64,000 bases of DNA, from assembly GCF_000471905.2 (NCBI RefSeq), contig NW_006499905.1, positions 4,407,182-4,471,181 of the forward strand. The letters run 5' to 3'. The notes below the pieces were generated by a model. It did no database searches. It had not been told where the DNA came from and was given only the letters and a program-made list of their open reading frames with translations. Origin of the DNA: Amborella trichopoda. Its lineage: Eukaryota > Streptophyta > Magnoliopsida > Amborellales > Amborellaceae. This document shows, piece by piece, positions 1-9,081 of the stretch. Both the position numbers and the translations under genes were made by a program. Position 1 is the first letter of the stretch, and every line of letters starts with the position of its first letter.

Positions 1-330
1 CTTCCGACCTCCATGGAAGTTACTTATAGTGGCAGTAAATTGTCGACAACGTCTCTCTAAGTGTGGGTGGTCCATTTTCCACATTTTTCGTGAAGCCAAT
101 ATGGCAGCTGATATTCTTGCAAAGAGGGCTACATCTTATCAAGGAGCTACTGTTTGACGTTCTCGTCCGTCGAATTTTATTTGCCTTGCTTTTTAACTCA
201 GGATTTGGCACAGGTGCCCTGTTTTAAGGTTATACGGTAATGAGCTGTAAACTTTCTATTTCTTACTTATTAATGAAAAACAAGTAAGAGGCCTTCTCCC
301 TCACTATCTTACAAAAAAAAAAAAAGATGG
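1..330 (+). pseudogene. LINE (L1-type) RNase H tail, copy A
   Basis: The plus strand encodes peptides such as 'KCGWSIFHIFREANMAADI' followed by LAKRA, the usual end of the RNase H domain of plant L1 elements (HIFREAN..ADxLAK). A stop follows in the spacer, then a short AT-rich tail and an A-run at about 314-326 that looks like the poly-A end. It is truncated at the window edge and non-coding now. The same tail occurs at 21840-22700. Confidence 0.75.
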
Positions 331-535
331 ATGCACGTAGGTATTCCATTTAAAAACAATGGAAACTAAAGGTCCAAATGTTTTCTTATTAGAATTATTA
401 TTTCTAGGTTTTAGAATTTATTTATTTTTTCATATTCATTATCTCCATGTCAGAGATTACATGTCCTTAAAAATTAAGTCTTAAAATCCATCTCAAAAAT
501 AAATTTATTAAGATGCCCACATTTCTACATATGCG
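318..535 (+). repeat. MITE-like repeat, 'AGAATTATTATTTCT' family
   Basis: It shares long blocks (CCAAATGTTTTCTTA, AGAATTATTATTTCTA, CATTATCTCCATG) with 22695-22905, 47600-47850 and, inverted, 31795-32075 and 2128-2250. It sits directly after the LINE poly-A. Boundaries are approximate. Confidence 0.6.
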
Positions 536-900
536 GGGGCCCTAAACAATCAGATTAGAACCCACCTCAAAATTTCACTAGAAGAGGTTGTTTTGATGCC
601 CAAATGTTCTCAAATTGATCATCTCGACATCAAGATGTATGACATGAGAAAAAAATGGATTTGAAATAGTCCCTCTTGTAACATATTTTTGGACCGTCAA
701 TTTTTCACGATTTTCTACTTTTCATAGTTCTAATTGATCTACACTATTTTTAAAGATTTAAATTTTATATTTAAAGATGAAAATATATTTTAAGGCTATT
801 ACAAAGATTTCTAATATTGAAACCACATTTCTCGACACTATTTGAAGGTGTGCTTTACTTTGATTGTTTAGAGTCTCGGCTTATACAAACTGCACCCAAT
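536..900 (+). repeat. MITE-like repeat, 'AGAGCC..GGCTCT' family
   Basis: This copy begins near CCCTAAACAATCAGATT and ends near GATTGTTTAGAGTCTCGGC then TTATACAAACTGCACC. The ends form imperfect inverted repeats; better-preserved ends are seen at 984 and 5277. The body (CTCAAATTGATCATCTCGAC, AACCACATTTCTCGAC) recurs about a dozen times in the window. Confidence 0.65.
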
Positions 901-1221
901 ATAATTTGATCCTAATTTTTAGAGAATATATAATCTTTAACATGGAGATCATGAATATGAGAAAGAAAAAAAAAAGGGAAAAGATTATATAGAGCCGAGG
1001 CTCTAAACAATCAAATTTGAGCCTACATCAAAAATTTCACTAGAATAGGTTGTTTTGATGACCAAATATCCTCAAATTGGTCATCTTGACATCAAGATGC
1101 ATAGACATGAAGAAAAAAAATGGATTTCAAGTTTTGAATAAAGTACTTTATAACGCATTTTTTGACAGTCGATTTTCAAGATTTTAAAATTTCCATAAAT
1201 CTAATGATTTACACTATTTTT

Positions 1222-1995
1222 TACGCTTCGAACCGAAACGGTTAATTGGGCATGGGCCCAGAAGCAATTTAATCGACCTAACCAGTAAACAGGTCGATTC
1301 AGCTGCTCTAACCGAACAAGTCCCGAACGATAAAAAAAGTGTTGAAAAAACTAAAAAAGACACAAAAAATCTACTAAAATATAAAAAGTATATAAAGAAT
1401 GTGATTAAAACAAAACATACTCAAATGAATTTGAAAATTAATGAAAAAATTGATTTTAACAAATCGATTTGTGCCCAGGGGTATTTTTAAAATTTTATAA
1501 AAAAGATGGGAAAATATAAAAGTGATTCTCAATGTTAAAAAATCAACTTGATGAACTCTTTTTCTTAAAAGAAAATAAAGAAAAAATTAAGTTATATATA
1601 ATGTAGGCCCTTCTTTTTGTCAACTAACTAATAAATGGTTAACTAGTATTGGTTAGTGGATCTAATAAGATTTAATAATAAAGGATGTATTAGTATTGGT
1701 TACTAGATCTAATAAGATTTAATAATAAAGGATGTATTGGTTAGTGGATCTAATAAGATTTAATAATAAAGGATGTTGTCGGCAAGATTTGAACCTTGAT
1801 TCATTTAAGAAATAACCCTAAATGCTAACTAATAATCATTTGAACACATTTGATGTGAATTTAAAGCAGTATTCTATTTAAAGTTCAAAATACAGGTTGA
1901 TCACCAAAGCTGCCCAAAACTGGAATCGGCGGCTGGCCGGTTCCGATCTAACCGGACAGTTAGTGGTTAGATCGGCCGGTTTTGTGAACACTGCT
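1222..1995 (+). mobile_element. nested MITE-like element, 'GTGTTCG' TIR family
   Basis: It shares ordered blocks with 61645-62175: CTGCTCTAACCG, AAAAAGTGTTGAAAAAA, CAAATGAA then TTGAAAATTAATGA, GATTTTAAC, and GGCCGGTTCCGATCTA. The better copy begins GTGTTCGTAAAAT and ends ATTTTGCAAACAC, an imperfect terminal inverted repeat. Copy B of the duplication lacks it, so it inserted after the duplication or was lost there. Confidence 0.65.
1651..1776 (+). repeat. tandem repeat, about 41-47 bp, three copies
   Basis: The unit GGTTAGTGGATCTAATAAGA then TTTAATAATAAAGGATGT starts at 1651, 1698 and 1739. It lies inside the nested MITE and is absent from its relative at 61.6 kb, so it expanded locally. Confidence 0.8.
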
Positions 1996-2127
1996 TTAAA
2001 TTTTATAAATAAAGCTATCACTAAGATTTCTAGTATTGAAACCACATTTCTCGACACAATTTGAAGGTACGCTCTAATTTGATTGCTTAGAGCTTAGGCT
2101 CTGTACAAACCGCACCAAAAAAAATTT

Positions 2128-2250
2128 TGAAGACTAGAAATAATAATTATATGAAACAAACATTTACATCATTAGTTACCATTGTTTTTTGATGGGCCAC
2201 CTATACATCCATTTTTAGATGGATGATTTAAACCTCTTTATGCTCCGCAT
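2128..2250 (-). repeat. partial inverted copy of 'AGAATTATTATTTCT' MITE
   Basis: AGAAATAATAATTATATGAA, then an ATTAGTTACCATTG-like block and CCACCTATACATCCA, matches the reverse complement of the 318-535 family. Only part is kept. Confidence 0.5.
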
Positions 2251-3249
2251 GAAACAATTTTCTTTTATTTAAAAGAAGAAAAAAAGAATATATTGTTTAG
2301 TAGAAAAATATAAGAGCACGTTCTTTTGGAAAAGGAAAAAAATAACATATCATCAAATGTTTAAAACAGTAAAACCATTTTAGAAAAACGATGAGGTGCG
2401 CAAGCAAATAGTCTTCTCTAGAAAGCAGGGAAAAAAATATCATTGAAATGGTGAAATTTTTTGAAAGTCATTAAGGTTTCCGAGTAATAATCATAAAGAA
2501 AATCAGTATTTTGGGACTCGACTCGGGCCAAGGTAACTCGCCCGAGACCACGCCAAGTAAAAAAATAAAATTACGGTAAAAAATATAATATGTATTATAT
2601 GATCTCCAATATAATTACATGAAACATAAAGTGGCGTATCAGTTATTTTACCACCCTTGCGTGCCTCTTACTGTAAGAGGTCTCGAGCTCAATTTCAGAC
2701 TGAACTTTTTGGTACTTTTTTTTTTCCAACGTGGAAGAAAAATAAAAGGGAGGGGGGCTGGTTACCAAAACAAAAAATGAAACGATTTTAATATTTTTGC
2801 AGCAAAGTTGACATATTATATATATAACCAATATCCTTCCTCGTTAGGGAATTTTAAAAAAATAAAATAAAAATTGAACAGGTTCTTTTCAGTGGTAGAT
2901 AAAGAAAATATTAGAGATGCAACAGACCCAAAGAAAATGGGCCAGCTAATAAGAATGATATATTTAAGTACAAAGAAGTATTTCATGCACAAGAAGTCTA
3001 AGGAGTATATCAGGGTGCATTTTAGATATCTATAAAAATAATTAGATGAACAAATTAAAATGCCTTAGACCCCTTAATATTTTCCATGGGATATCCAAAG
3101 GATATTTAAAGGTAAAAGCCAAATAAATGGTGAATATCATTAGAGGACCTGAAAATAGTAATACAAGTGGATCTACACTTTATACTTACTTTCTATGGAG
3201 TTCTTGATCGCAACAATCAGAGACAGAGAATGACCTATTTTGGTTATAC
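2251..3249. other. unassigned AT-rich sequence downstream of TIR exon A
   Basis: No convincing gene. If the TIR exon on the minus strand was once part of a TNL, this was intron or flank. Short reading frames here have low-complexity translations. Copy B of the duplication lacks this part. Confidence 0.5.
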
Positions 3250-3667
3250 CTGTAATTCTTCATTTCCCAACCGGGAAGATCGGCAATATCTTTCAAAGCA
3301 TTTCTCCACCTCTGCATCGTCGCCTCATCAATCCCATTCTTATTTTGGTGATCCACAAAAGCTCCATCGAAAGGCCCCTTTTGCCAGCGAACATGAGAAA
3401 GCTCCACATCATAAAACACAGGAAGGACAAGCGTCGCCCTCGGCAAGCTCAGTAAATAAGAGAGCTGGTCAAGGCAGAAGAAAGAGGGGGGGAAAAGATA
3501 GGTATAAACACCTCGCACCGTTCAATTGCTCTCTGTATAGTAGTGGGTAGTTGTTGTGTGGGTGAAAAGAAGAAGGTGGAGATAGCAGAATCAATGAGAG
3601 CTTTGTTGAGATGGGCTGTGAAGCTCTTTCCTGTGTCTTCATCACACAAGTTTAGGAAAACTGCCAT
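3250..3667 (-). pseudogene. TIR-domain exon of a TNL, frameshifted (copy A)
   Basis: Reading from ATG at 3667 the first frame gives MAVFLNLCDEDTGKSF, AHLNKALIDSAISTFF, QRAIERCEVFIPIFS. This is the start of a plant TIR domain (usual VFLNFRGEDTRKSF..HL..AL...I.TF). That frame stops near 3449. The domain resumes in another frame as LDQLSYLL, LVLPVFYDVELSHVR, QKGPFDGAF and QRWRNALKDIADLPGW, the expected second half. The shift falls near a C7 run and the place where a TIR normally reads WCL, so a small deletion is likely. A GT donor follows at 3249-3248, where TNL exon 1 usually ends. No NB-ARC exon follows within the window. TIR domains act as NADases or oligomerising signalling modules; this copy cannot encode a whole one. 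Confidence 0.85.
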
Positions 3668-4285
3668 CGGACGATATTGGTTCTCTCTCGCTCACTCACT
3701 CACTGTAGCTGGTGATTTGGGCTATCTCTCTCTCTCTCNNNNNNNNNNNNNNNNNNNNNNNNNNNNNNNNNNNNNNNNNNNNNNNNNNNNNNNNNNNNNN
3801 NNNNNNNNNNNNNNNNNNNNNNNNNNNNNNNNNNNNNNNNNNNNNNNNNNNNNNNNNNNNNNNNNNNNNNNNNNNNNNNNNNNNNNNNNNNNNNNNNNNN
3901 NNNNNNNNNNNNNNNNNNNNNNNNNNNNNNNNNNNNNNNNNNNNNNNNNNNNNNNNNNNNNNNNNNNNNNNNNNNNNNNNNNNNNNNNNNNNNNNNNNNN
4001 NNNNNNNNNNNNNNNNNNNNNNNNNNNNNNNNNNNNNNNNNNNNNNNNNNNNNNNNNNNNNNNNNNNNNNNNNNNNNNNNNNNNNNNNNNNNNNNNNNNN
4101 NNNNNNNNNNNNNNNNNNNNNNNNNNNNNNNNNNNNNNNNNNNNNNNNNNNNNNNNNNNNNNNNNNNNNNNNNNNNNNNNNNNNNNNNNNNNNNNNNNNN
4201 NNNNNNNNNNNNNNNNNNNNNNNNNNNNNNNNNNNNNNNNNNNNNNNNNNNNNNNNNNNNNNNNNNNNNNNNNNNNNNNNNNNNN

Positions 4286-4328
<43 letters not shown>

Positions 4329-4590
4329 NTATATATATATATATATATATATATATCTAACTGGTGAGGCAAGGCAAGGCTTACATAGATTTTCCAGTGC
4401 TTTTCTCGCAGGAGCCCAGGCTTTCTTCTGTGTTATCGTGTCTTGAAGCGTTGGGCAGCAGTTCCTACTTTCTCTCTCTACAAACTCACACGCAAATTTG
4501 CTTATTTTGATGCGTGAATTTAAAATCTCACTTCACTTTCTCTCTCTAAGCAGGCGTGCGAGTTCAAGCAGCTTCCGTGAGGAGGAACGC
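3668..4590 (-). promoter_or_regulatory. 5' flank/UTR of TIR copy A with CT/AT microsatellite
   Basis: The sequence directly upstream of the TIR start is shared with 23757-24085 (blocks CCAGTGCTTTTCTCGCAGGA, GCCCAGGCTTTCTTCTGT, GGGCAGCAGTT). That conservation marks it as the ancestral 5' region of this TNL group. I cannot place a TATA box or start site. The assembly gap lies inside it. Confidence 0.45.
3739..4356. repeat. assembly gap inside an expanded (CT)n-(AT)n microsatellite
   Basis: (CT)n enters the gap at 3738. There are 547 Ns, then (CT)n at 4286-4328, one N at 4329, and (AT)n to about 4356. In copy B the same spot holds only a short run of TCTCTC, so the microsatellite grew in copy A. 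Confidence 0.9.
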
Positions 4591-4599
4591 CGTAGGGTC

Positions 4600-4904
4600 C
4601 CAATATCTCACCCAAAACAATAAAAGAAATAATTACTTGCCCAAGAAAAAATTACGAGCCATAACTTTTTATTCGAAATTTTTCTTGATCATGGAGATCT
4701 TTCCCTTCAAATATTGGACGGTAGTTGTTCATGGGACATTTTTATTTTTAGGCACGAATTCATGCTTCTTCTTTAAAGTTCGTCATTGGATTCTAGAGGT
4801 TACATCTCCGAATTATGTGGATCCAAGAAACATTCATGGTTTTGTGTGAGGGACCACATGAATAGTATACTCCTACACGAGTATGAAATCTACTCATCCT
4901 TTCT
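4600..4904. other. no recognisable feature
   Basis: Unique-looking sequence with a short open frame (4556-4849) that resembles nothing known to me. Confidence 0.4.
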
Positions 4905-5277
4905 ATTCTATTATGGAAAAAGTTTCCACACACCTCAAATATTTCCCTAAAGAAGGTTGTTTTTTGATGCCCAAATATCTGCAAATTGATCAACTCTTGA
5001 TGCATCGATATGAAAAAAAAAAAAAGATTTCAAGTTATCGAAATAGTATATACCTTGTAGCGCATTTTTGGTCGGTCAATTTTTAGGGTTTTCAAATTTT
5101 TATAGATATGTTCGATCTACATTATTTTTTAAACTTTAAATTTCATTTTTAAAGATAAAAATATATTTTATAACTATTACAAAGATTTGTATTATCGAAA
5201 CCACATTACTCGGTATTATCTGAATGTACAATTTATTTTGATTGTTTAGAGCATCGGCTCTATATAAACCACACCCT
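4905..5277 (+). repeat. MITE of the 'AGAGCC' family
   Basis: The body matches 540-900 (CAAATTGATCAACTC, TATTTTATAACTATTACAAA). The right end GATTGTTTAGAGCATCGGCT then CTATATAAACCACACCC is one of the best preserved in the window. Confidence 0.65.
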
Positions 5278-5324
5278 CCTACTGATGTTCTTTAAAAAAT
5301 AAAATGTTATTATTAGAACACTCA

Positions 5325-5560
5325 AAATGTTATTAGATATTTGTGGGAAAAAAAAGATTTCAAGCGTTAAAATAATATTATAACAAAGCATTTAGACCGT
5401 CTATTTCATCTTAAAAATATGTTTTTATATATCTATAAGTCCTATACCATTTTTTTATTTTCAAATTTCAATGAAATTGATTTTAAGGTTATTATAGATA
5501 TTTTGGTTGCCGAAAGTGCTTGATTTGAGGTGAGGCTTTATTTTGTTTTTATAAAACTTA
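5325..5560 (+). repeat. degenerate partial copy of 'AGAGCC' MITE
   Basis: GATTTCAAGCGTTAAAATAA and the body after it follow the family order but both ends are lost. Confidence 0.4.
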
Positions 5561-5564
5561 TGCC

Positions 5565-5790
5565 TTTATGCTAAGGGCTGTGGAGATTATCTTCCATCAT
5601 GATGTCCGAGATTTCATCGCTGAGGCAGATTTCTTGGCCAACCAGGTTGTCTTGACTGACTTTGCCGACTCTGTTCTCTCCCCTTGTTCTCTCCATTTTG
5701 TTTCTTTTTTTGTTTTCGGTTATTTTTCTTTTTGTCTTGTACTCTTTTCATTACCTAAATAAAGCTCACACCTAAAAATATATATATATA
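5565..5790 (+). pseudogene. LINE RNase H tail fragment
   Basis: An open frame from 5568 reads HHDVRDFIAEADFLANQVV, which fits the end of an L1 RNase H domain (H.....F.AEAD.LAN). A hydrophobic, T-rich stretch and TACCTAAATAAAGCTC then (TA)n follow, typical of a LINE 3' end. It is a short truncated insertion. Confidence 0.55.
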
Positions 5791-5839
5791 AAAAAGCCCT
5801 TTACGGCTTTACGTGGTTGATTTTGGAAGGCAAAGGCTT

Positions 5840-6120
5840 AGATACAACGTATTCATGTCTTTTGATGTCGAGATGATCAATTTAGAGCGATAAATACCTC
5901 AAAAAATTTAGAGAGAGAAAGTATCTTAAATTTTAAAATTTTTAAAGAGAAACTACTTGAAAATTTTTAGAAATAAATTATCTCAAAATTTTTGAAGAGA
6001 AACTATCTTAAATTTTAAGTTTTAAGGAGAGAAACTATCCTTAAAATTTTTAAAAGAGAAATTATCTCAAATTTTAAGTTTTAACGAGAGAAAGTAACTG
6101 AAATTTTTTAAAAATGTATC
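5840..6120 (+). repeat. degenerate AT-rich tandem repeat, about 35 bp
   Basis: Units such as GAGAAACTATCTTAAATTTT and GAGAAATTATCTCAAATTTT recur six or more times with drift. Confidence 0.6.
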
Positions 6121-6296
6121 AAAAATATTGGGAATAGCCCCGGAATTAAGACATGCTTTAAGATTTTGAATTTTTGAGCTATTGGATTTGAACATTCCAA
6201 TTTGGATAATTTATATTTAATCCTCCAATGTTATTTGTGAGAATTTATGTTTTTCTTTTTTGAAGGCTAGAAAAAAGTATTCCAAGATTAGATTTT
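6121..6296. other. no recognisable feature
   Basis: AT-rich spacer between the tandem repeat and the long-TIR element. Confidence 0.4.
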
Positions 6297-6688
6297 AGGA
6301 AAATTATCGCTAATATACCTATATTTTAAGGAAATTGGAAAAAACCCCCTCCCAAAATCTTGTCCACATCCTTTTTACAAATTTTGACAATTTTTGGACG
6401 AAACTATCTTTTACGGTAGTCTTTTTATTGTAAAAAGCATTACGGTAATTTAAATACCGTAATGTTTAGTCGCCTCTATATGGTAATATATATACCGCAT
6501 TAATAAGGAAAATTTGAACGATAATTTAATTACCGTATTGTTTTTACAATGAATTACGGTACTCGTAGTACCGTAATATAAAGATTTACATTTTTGTGAG
6601 AGAGAGAGATTTACATTTTTTCGACTCCTTTTGCCCTCCTCCAGAAGTCTTGCTTCCCCAACTTTAGCCGAACAAAAGAAATTCAATG

Positions 6689-6870
6689 AATTAAATGGAA
6701 AGGACTATTTCCATAGATCAACTGGAAAGGACTATTTCCATAAATGGAAACGACTATTTCCAAAACCAGTGTCAAGCTAAAAATTATTTGAATTAAATGG
6801 AAAGGACTATTTCCATAGATCAAATAGAAAGGACTATTTCCAAAACCAGTGTCAAGCTAAAAATTATTTG
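6689..6870 (+). repeat. 102-bp tandem duplication inside the long-TIR element
   Basis: TTAAATGGAAAGGACTATTT starts at 6691 and 6793, and each copy ends with CCAGTGTCAAGC then TAAAAATTATTTG. The palindromic core GGAAA...TTTCC recurs within each unit. Confidence 0.8.
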
Positions 6871-7204
6871 AAACAAAATATGATATCAATTACCACTAAG
6901 CATTAAAACACCAATCAGACAAGCATCTCAGAAATAGCATAAAAAAACAAAAAAAACATAGGAAAAGGAGATTAAATTTGATCATATAATCTCCATAGAA
7001 ACAAATAGCCACAGGCATAATTTTACATCCATTAGTGCTATTTTTTATTCTAATGGTCCTACGACCATCTAAACCTTTTAAAAAAAAAAAGGAGAAAAAA
7101 AAAGAGCATATAAAATGGAATTCAAATTTCAATTATAAAACTTTATAGGCAAAAAAAAAAATGTAAATTGTAAATGATAGAAAAGAGATCCATGCATTGA
7201 GACT

Positions 7205-7520
7205 GACCTGCAATCACCGCTTGCAATAAAAAAACAAAGCTCCCCATCTGAGACTTTTGAACTGGAAACCCCAGAAAAAGAACATGAAGATGAGAGAGAA
7301 AATGAAGAGTGAGAATTAAATGCGGGCTCAACAATTGGTGGTTGCAAGCCTGGTAATGGCCAGTTCTTGACTGTCAAACCCTCTTCCCATCCATCATTTT
7401 TCCCCATTCCTCTCTATTCTTGTGGATTTGAGAGCAACCTCTCAAAGGCCTTATCCAAATGCATAACCCTTCCGGGCCTTGGCTGTGGTATATTGTTCAT
7501 GGTTTCTTCAAGCAACCGTC
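7205..7520 (-). pseudogene. captured gene fragment, possibly from a plant TPX2-family protein
   Basis: The minus strand reads RRRLLEETMNNIPQPRPGRV, MHLDKAFERLLSNPQE, then a stop, then WEEGLTVKNWPLPGLQPPIV and a Ser-rich stretch ending KVSDGELCFF. An AG|GT donor-like site follows. From memory the pattern PRPGRVxxLVxAFExLLS ... W.LPGLQPP resembles a block upstream of the TPX2 domain in some plant microtubule-associated proteins; treat that as a lead only. The in-frame stop and the position inside an inverted-repeat element indicate capture rather than a gene. Confidence 0.4.
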
Positions 7521-7853
7521 TCCTCGGTGTTCTTCAAGCAACCTTGCAGTAATTATCGTATTAAGAATACCGTAATGTAAAGTTTTGATATTACGGTACT
7601 CTAAGTACCGTAATATAAATTCATTTTATTACGGTATTTAAAATACCGTAATGTTATATGAAATGATAATGGTACTTAAATTACAGTAAATATAAAAAAG
7701 TATTACAGTAATCTTTCTACCGTGAAGGTCATTTTAATCCAAAAAATATCAAAATTTGTGAAATAGATGCGGGCGAGATTTTAAGAAGTTGAGTTTTTTT
7801 TATCAATTTCCTTAAAATATAAGTATATTAGCGATAATTTCCTTATATTTTAT

Positions 7854-8012
7854 TAGAGAAAGTGAATAGGCGAATTGGCTGAGCCCGATGATGTAATATA
7901 AAAAAGTAATATAAAATTATTCTAATTAAATAATGAAAAGACAATTGTGGAGATAAAGATGTTAAAAATTAATTCCAGCTTGAAAAACAAAGAAGTTCAC
8001 TTCCAATGACAA
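7854..8012. other. no recognisable feature
   Basis: Short spacer right of the long-TIR element. Confidence 0.4.
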
Positions 8013-8140
8013 GAGGATGATCAAACTGTTGAGCGCCATTGCTGCAACTTAAACCAGAGGATGATCAACTGTTGAGCGTCATTGCTGCAACTGAAACCAG
8101 AGGATGATCAAACTGTTGAGCACCATTTCAGCTTCAAATA
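8013..8140 (+). repeat. tandem repeat, 43-44 bp, three copies
   Basis: GAGGATGATCAAACTGTTGA starts at 8013, 8057 and 8100. The third copy is partial. Confidence 0.85.
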
Positions 8141-8158
8141 ATAGTGTGGTTCTACGAT

Positions 8159-8193
<35 letters not shown>
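8159..8193 (+). repeat. (GA)n microsatellite
   Basis: An uninterrupted GA run of about 34 bases. Confidence 0.95.
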
Positions 8194-8201
<8 letters not shown>

Positions 8202-8883
8202 AGATGCACACCACAACACGAGAAAAAAAAGCCTTGAAAGACCAACACCTAGAGAGAGAGAAAAAGAAATCTTTCCACAAAACAACTACGAGGCCATAGA
8301 AGATTTCAGCCATGTTGATCCTGTTTCTTTCTCTAACTTCCGCTTTTGCTCTGGTCCCCAACCTTCTCAGTTTGATGGTTGACTCAATGTCACTACAACC
8401 TTCTCAGGTTGTTGCATTTGCAGATGCTCATGTGAAGACATATGAATTATATGACCCGCTTGAACTTAAATGATGGCATCTTCAAGTACATATACATAAG
8501 TTTCAATGTTAGTTCTCTTTGGTTTTGCTCCCAATCAATTCACTTAGTTTGCCAATTTTACAGCTGCATATTTCTTGACAGCCTTGTCATGTTCGCCTTA
8601 TTGCATTATGATACTTGCATGTGTTTCTTATGAAGAACATACAGTTTGAAACTTCAATTCCTAGACAAGCATTTTGAGTTTTAATGAGAAAAGAGCAGGG
8701 CAATGCCCTAGACTCCGGTATATTTAATGATTTTTTTTTTTTCTTTTTTGGGGGCGTCCTTTTGACTCTCGAAGGATTTTTTTTTTCTGGGTAGTGCTTT
8801 TGACTATTAAGGGCTAAAACATTTGTAAAGTGAAACATCTTTTATTTTTTTTGTTTTAGAAGGCACAAGACGAAGTACACAAG

Positions 8884-9081
8884 GGTTTAATGAGTTGGCA
8901 TTTATTCAAGTATCTAAATTAAAGGTTCATTAAGTGTAGTGATGGTCCGGAGATTCCCCTGCAAATAATATGCATGTTTCCCGGTTTAATGAGTTGGCAT
9001 TTATTCAAGTATCCAAATTAAAGGTTCATTAAGTGTAGTGATGGTCCGGAGATTCCCCTGCAAATAATATGCATGTTTCCC
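8884..9081 (+). repeat. 99-bp tandem duplication, nearly identical
   Basis: GGTTTAATGAGTTGGCATTT starts at 8884 and 8983. The two copies differ at one base that I can see (TATCTAAAT against TATCCAAAT), so the duplication is recent. Confidence 0.92.

Larger units (their letters stand above)
984..2127 (+). repeat. MITE of the 'AGAGCC' family interrupted by a second MITE
   Basis: The left end TATATAGAGCCGAGGCTC is at about 984 and the right end, GCTTAGAGCTTAGGCTCT then GTACAAACCGCACC, at about 2127. The interior is split at about 1222-1995 by an unrelated element. The uninterrupted counterpart is at 23375-23735, where the flanks read straight through. Confidence 0.65.
1..4600. repeat. segmental duplication copy A (LINE tail + MITEs + TNL 5' end)
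   Basis: This block aligns over most of its length with 22376-24085. The order is the same in both: LINE RNase H tail, a MITE of the 'AGAATTATTATTTCT' family, two MITEs of the 'AGAGCCGAGGCTCT' family, then a TIR start codon and its 5' flank on the minus strand. Copy A has two extra pieces: 1222-1995, a nested MITE, and about 2128-3640, which includes the TIR body. Copy A continues off the left edge of the window. Alignment was by eye and identity is roughly 85-90 percent. Confidence 0.8.
6297..7853. mobile_element. Pack-MULE-like element with long terminal inverted repeats
   Basis: The left end GGAAAATTATCGCTAATATA then CCTATATTTTAAGGAAATTG is matched by the reverse complement of the right end, GGAAATTATCGCTAATATAC then TTATATTTTAAGGAAATTG. 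Similarity continues inward for roughly 150-290 bp and includes short palindromes ATTACGGTA...TACCGTAAT on both arms. No transposase is present. The interior holds a gene-like fragment at 7205-7520. Long TIRs plus captured host sequence suggest a Mutator-like Pack-MULE; I could not confirm a 9-bp target duplication. Confidence 0.65.

Noticed and set aside
3543..4446. Long open frames of 216-274 codons across 3543-4446
   Set aside because: They run through the N gap and CT/AT microsatellite; the middle is unknown bases and the ends are dinucleotide translations.
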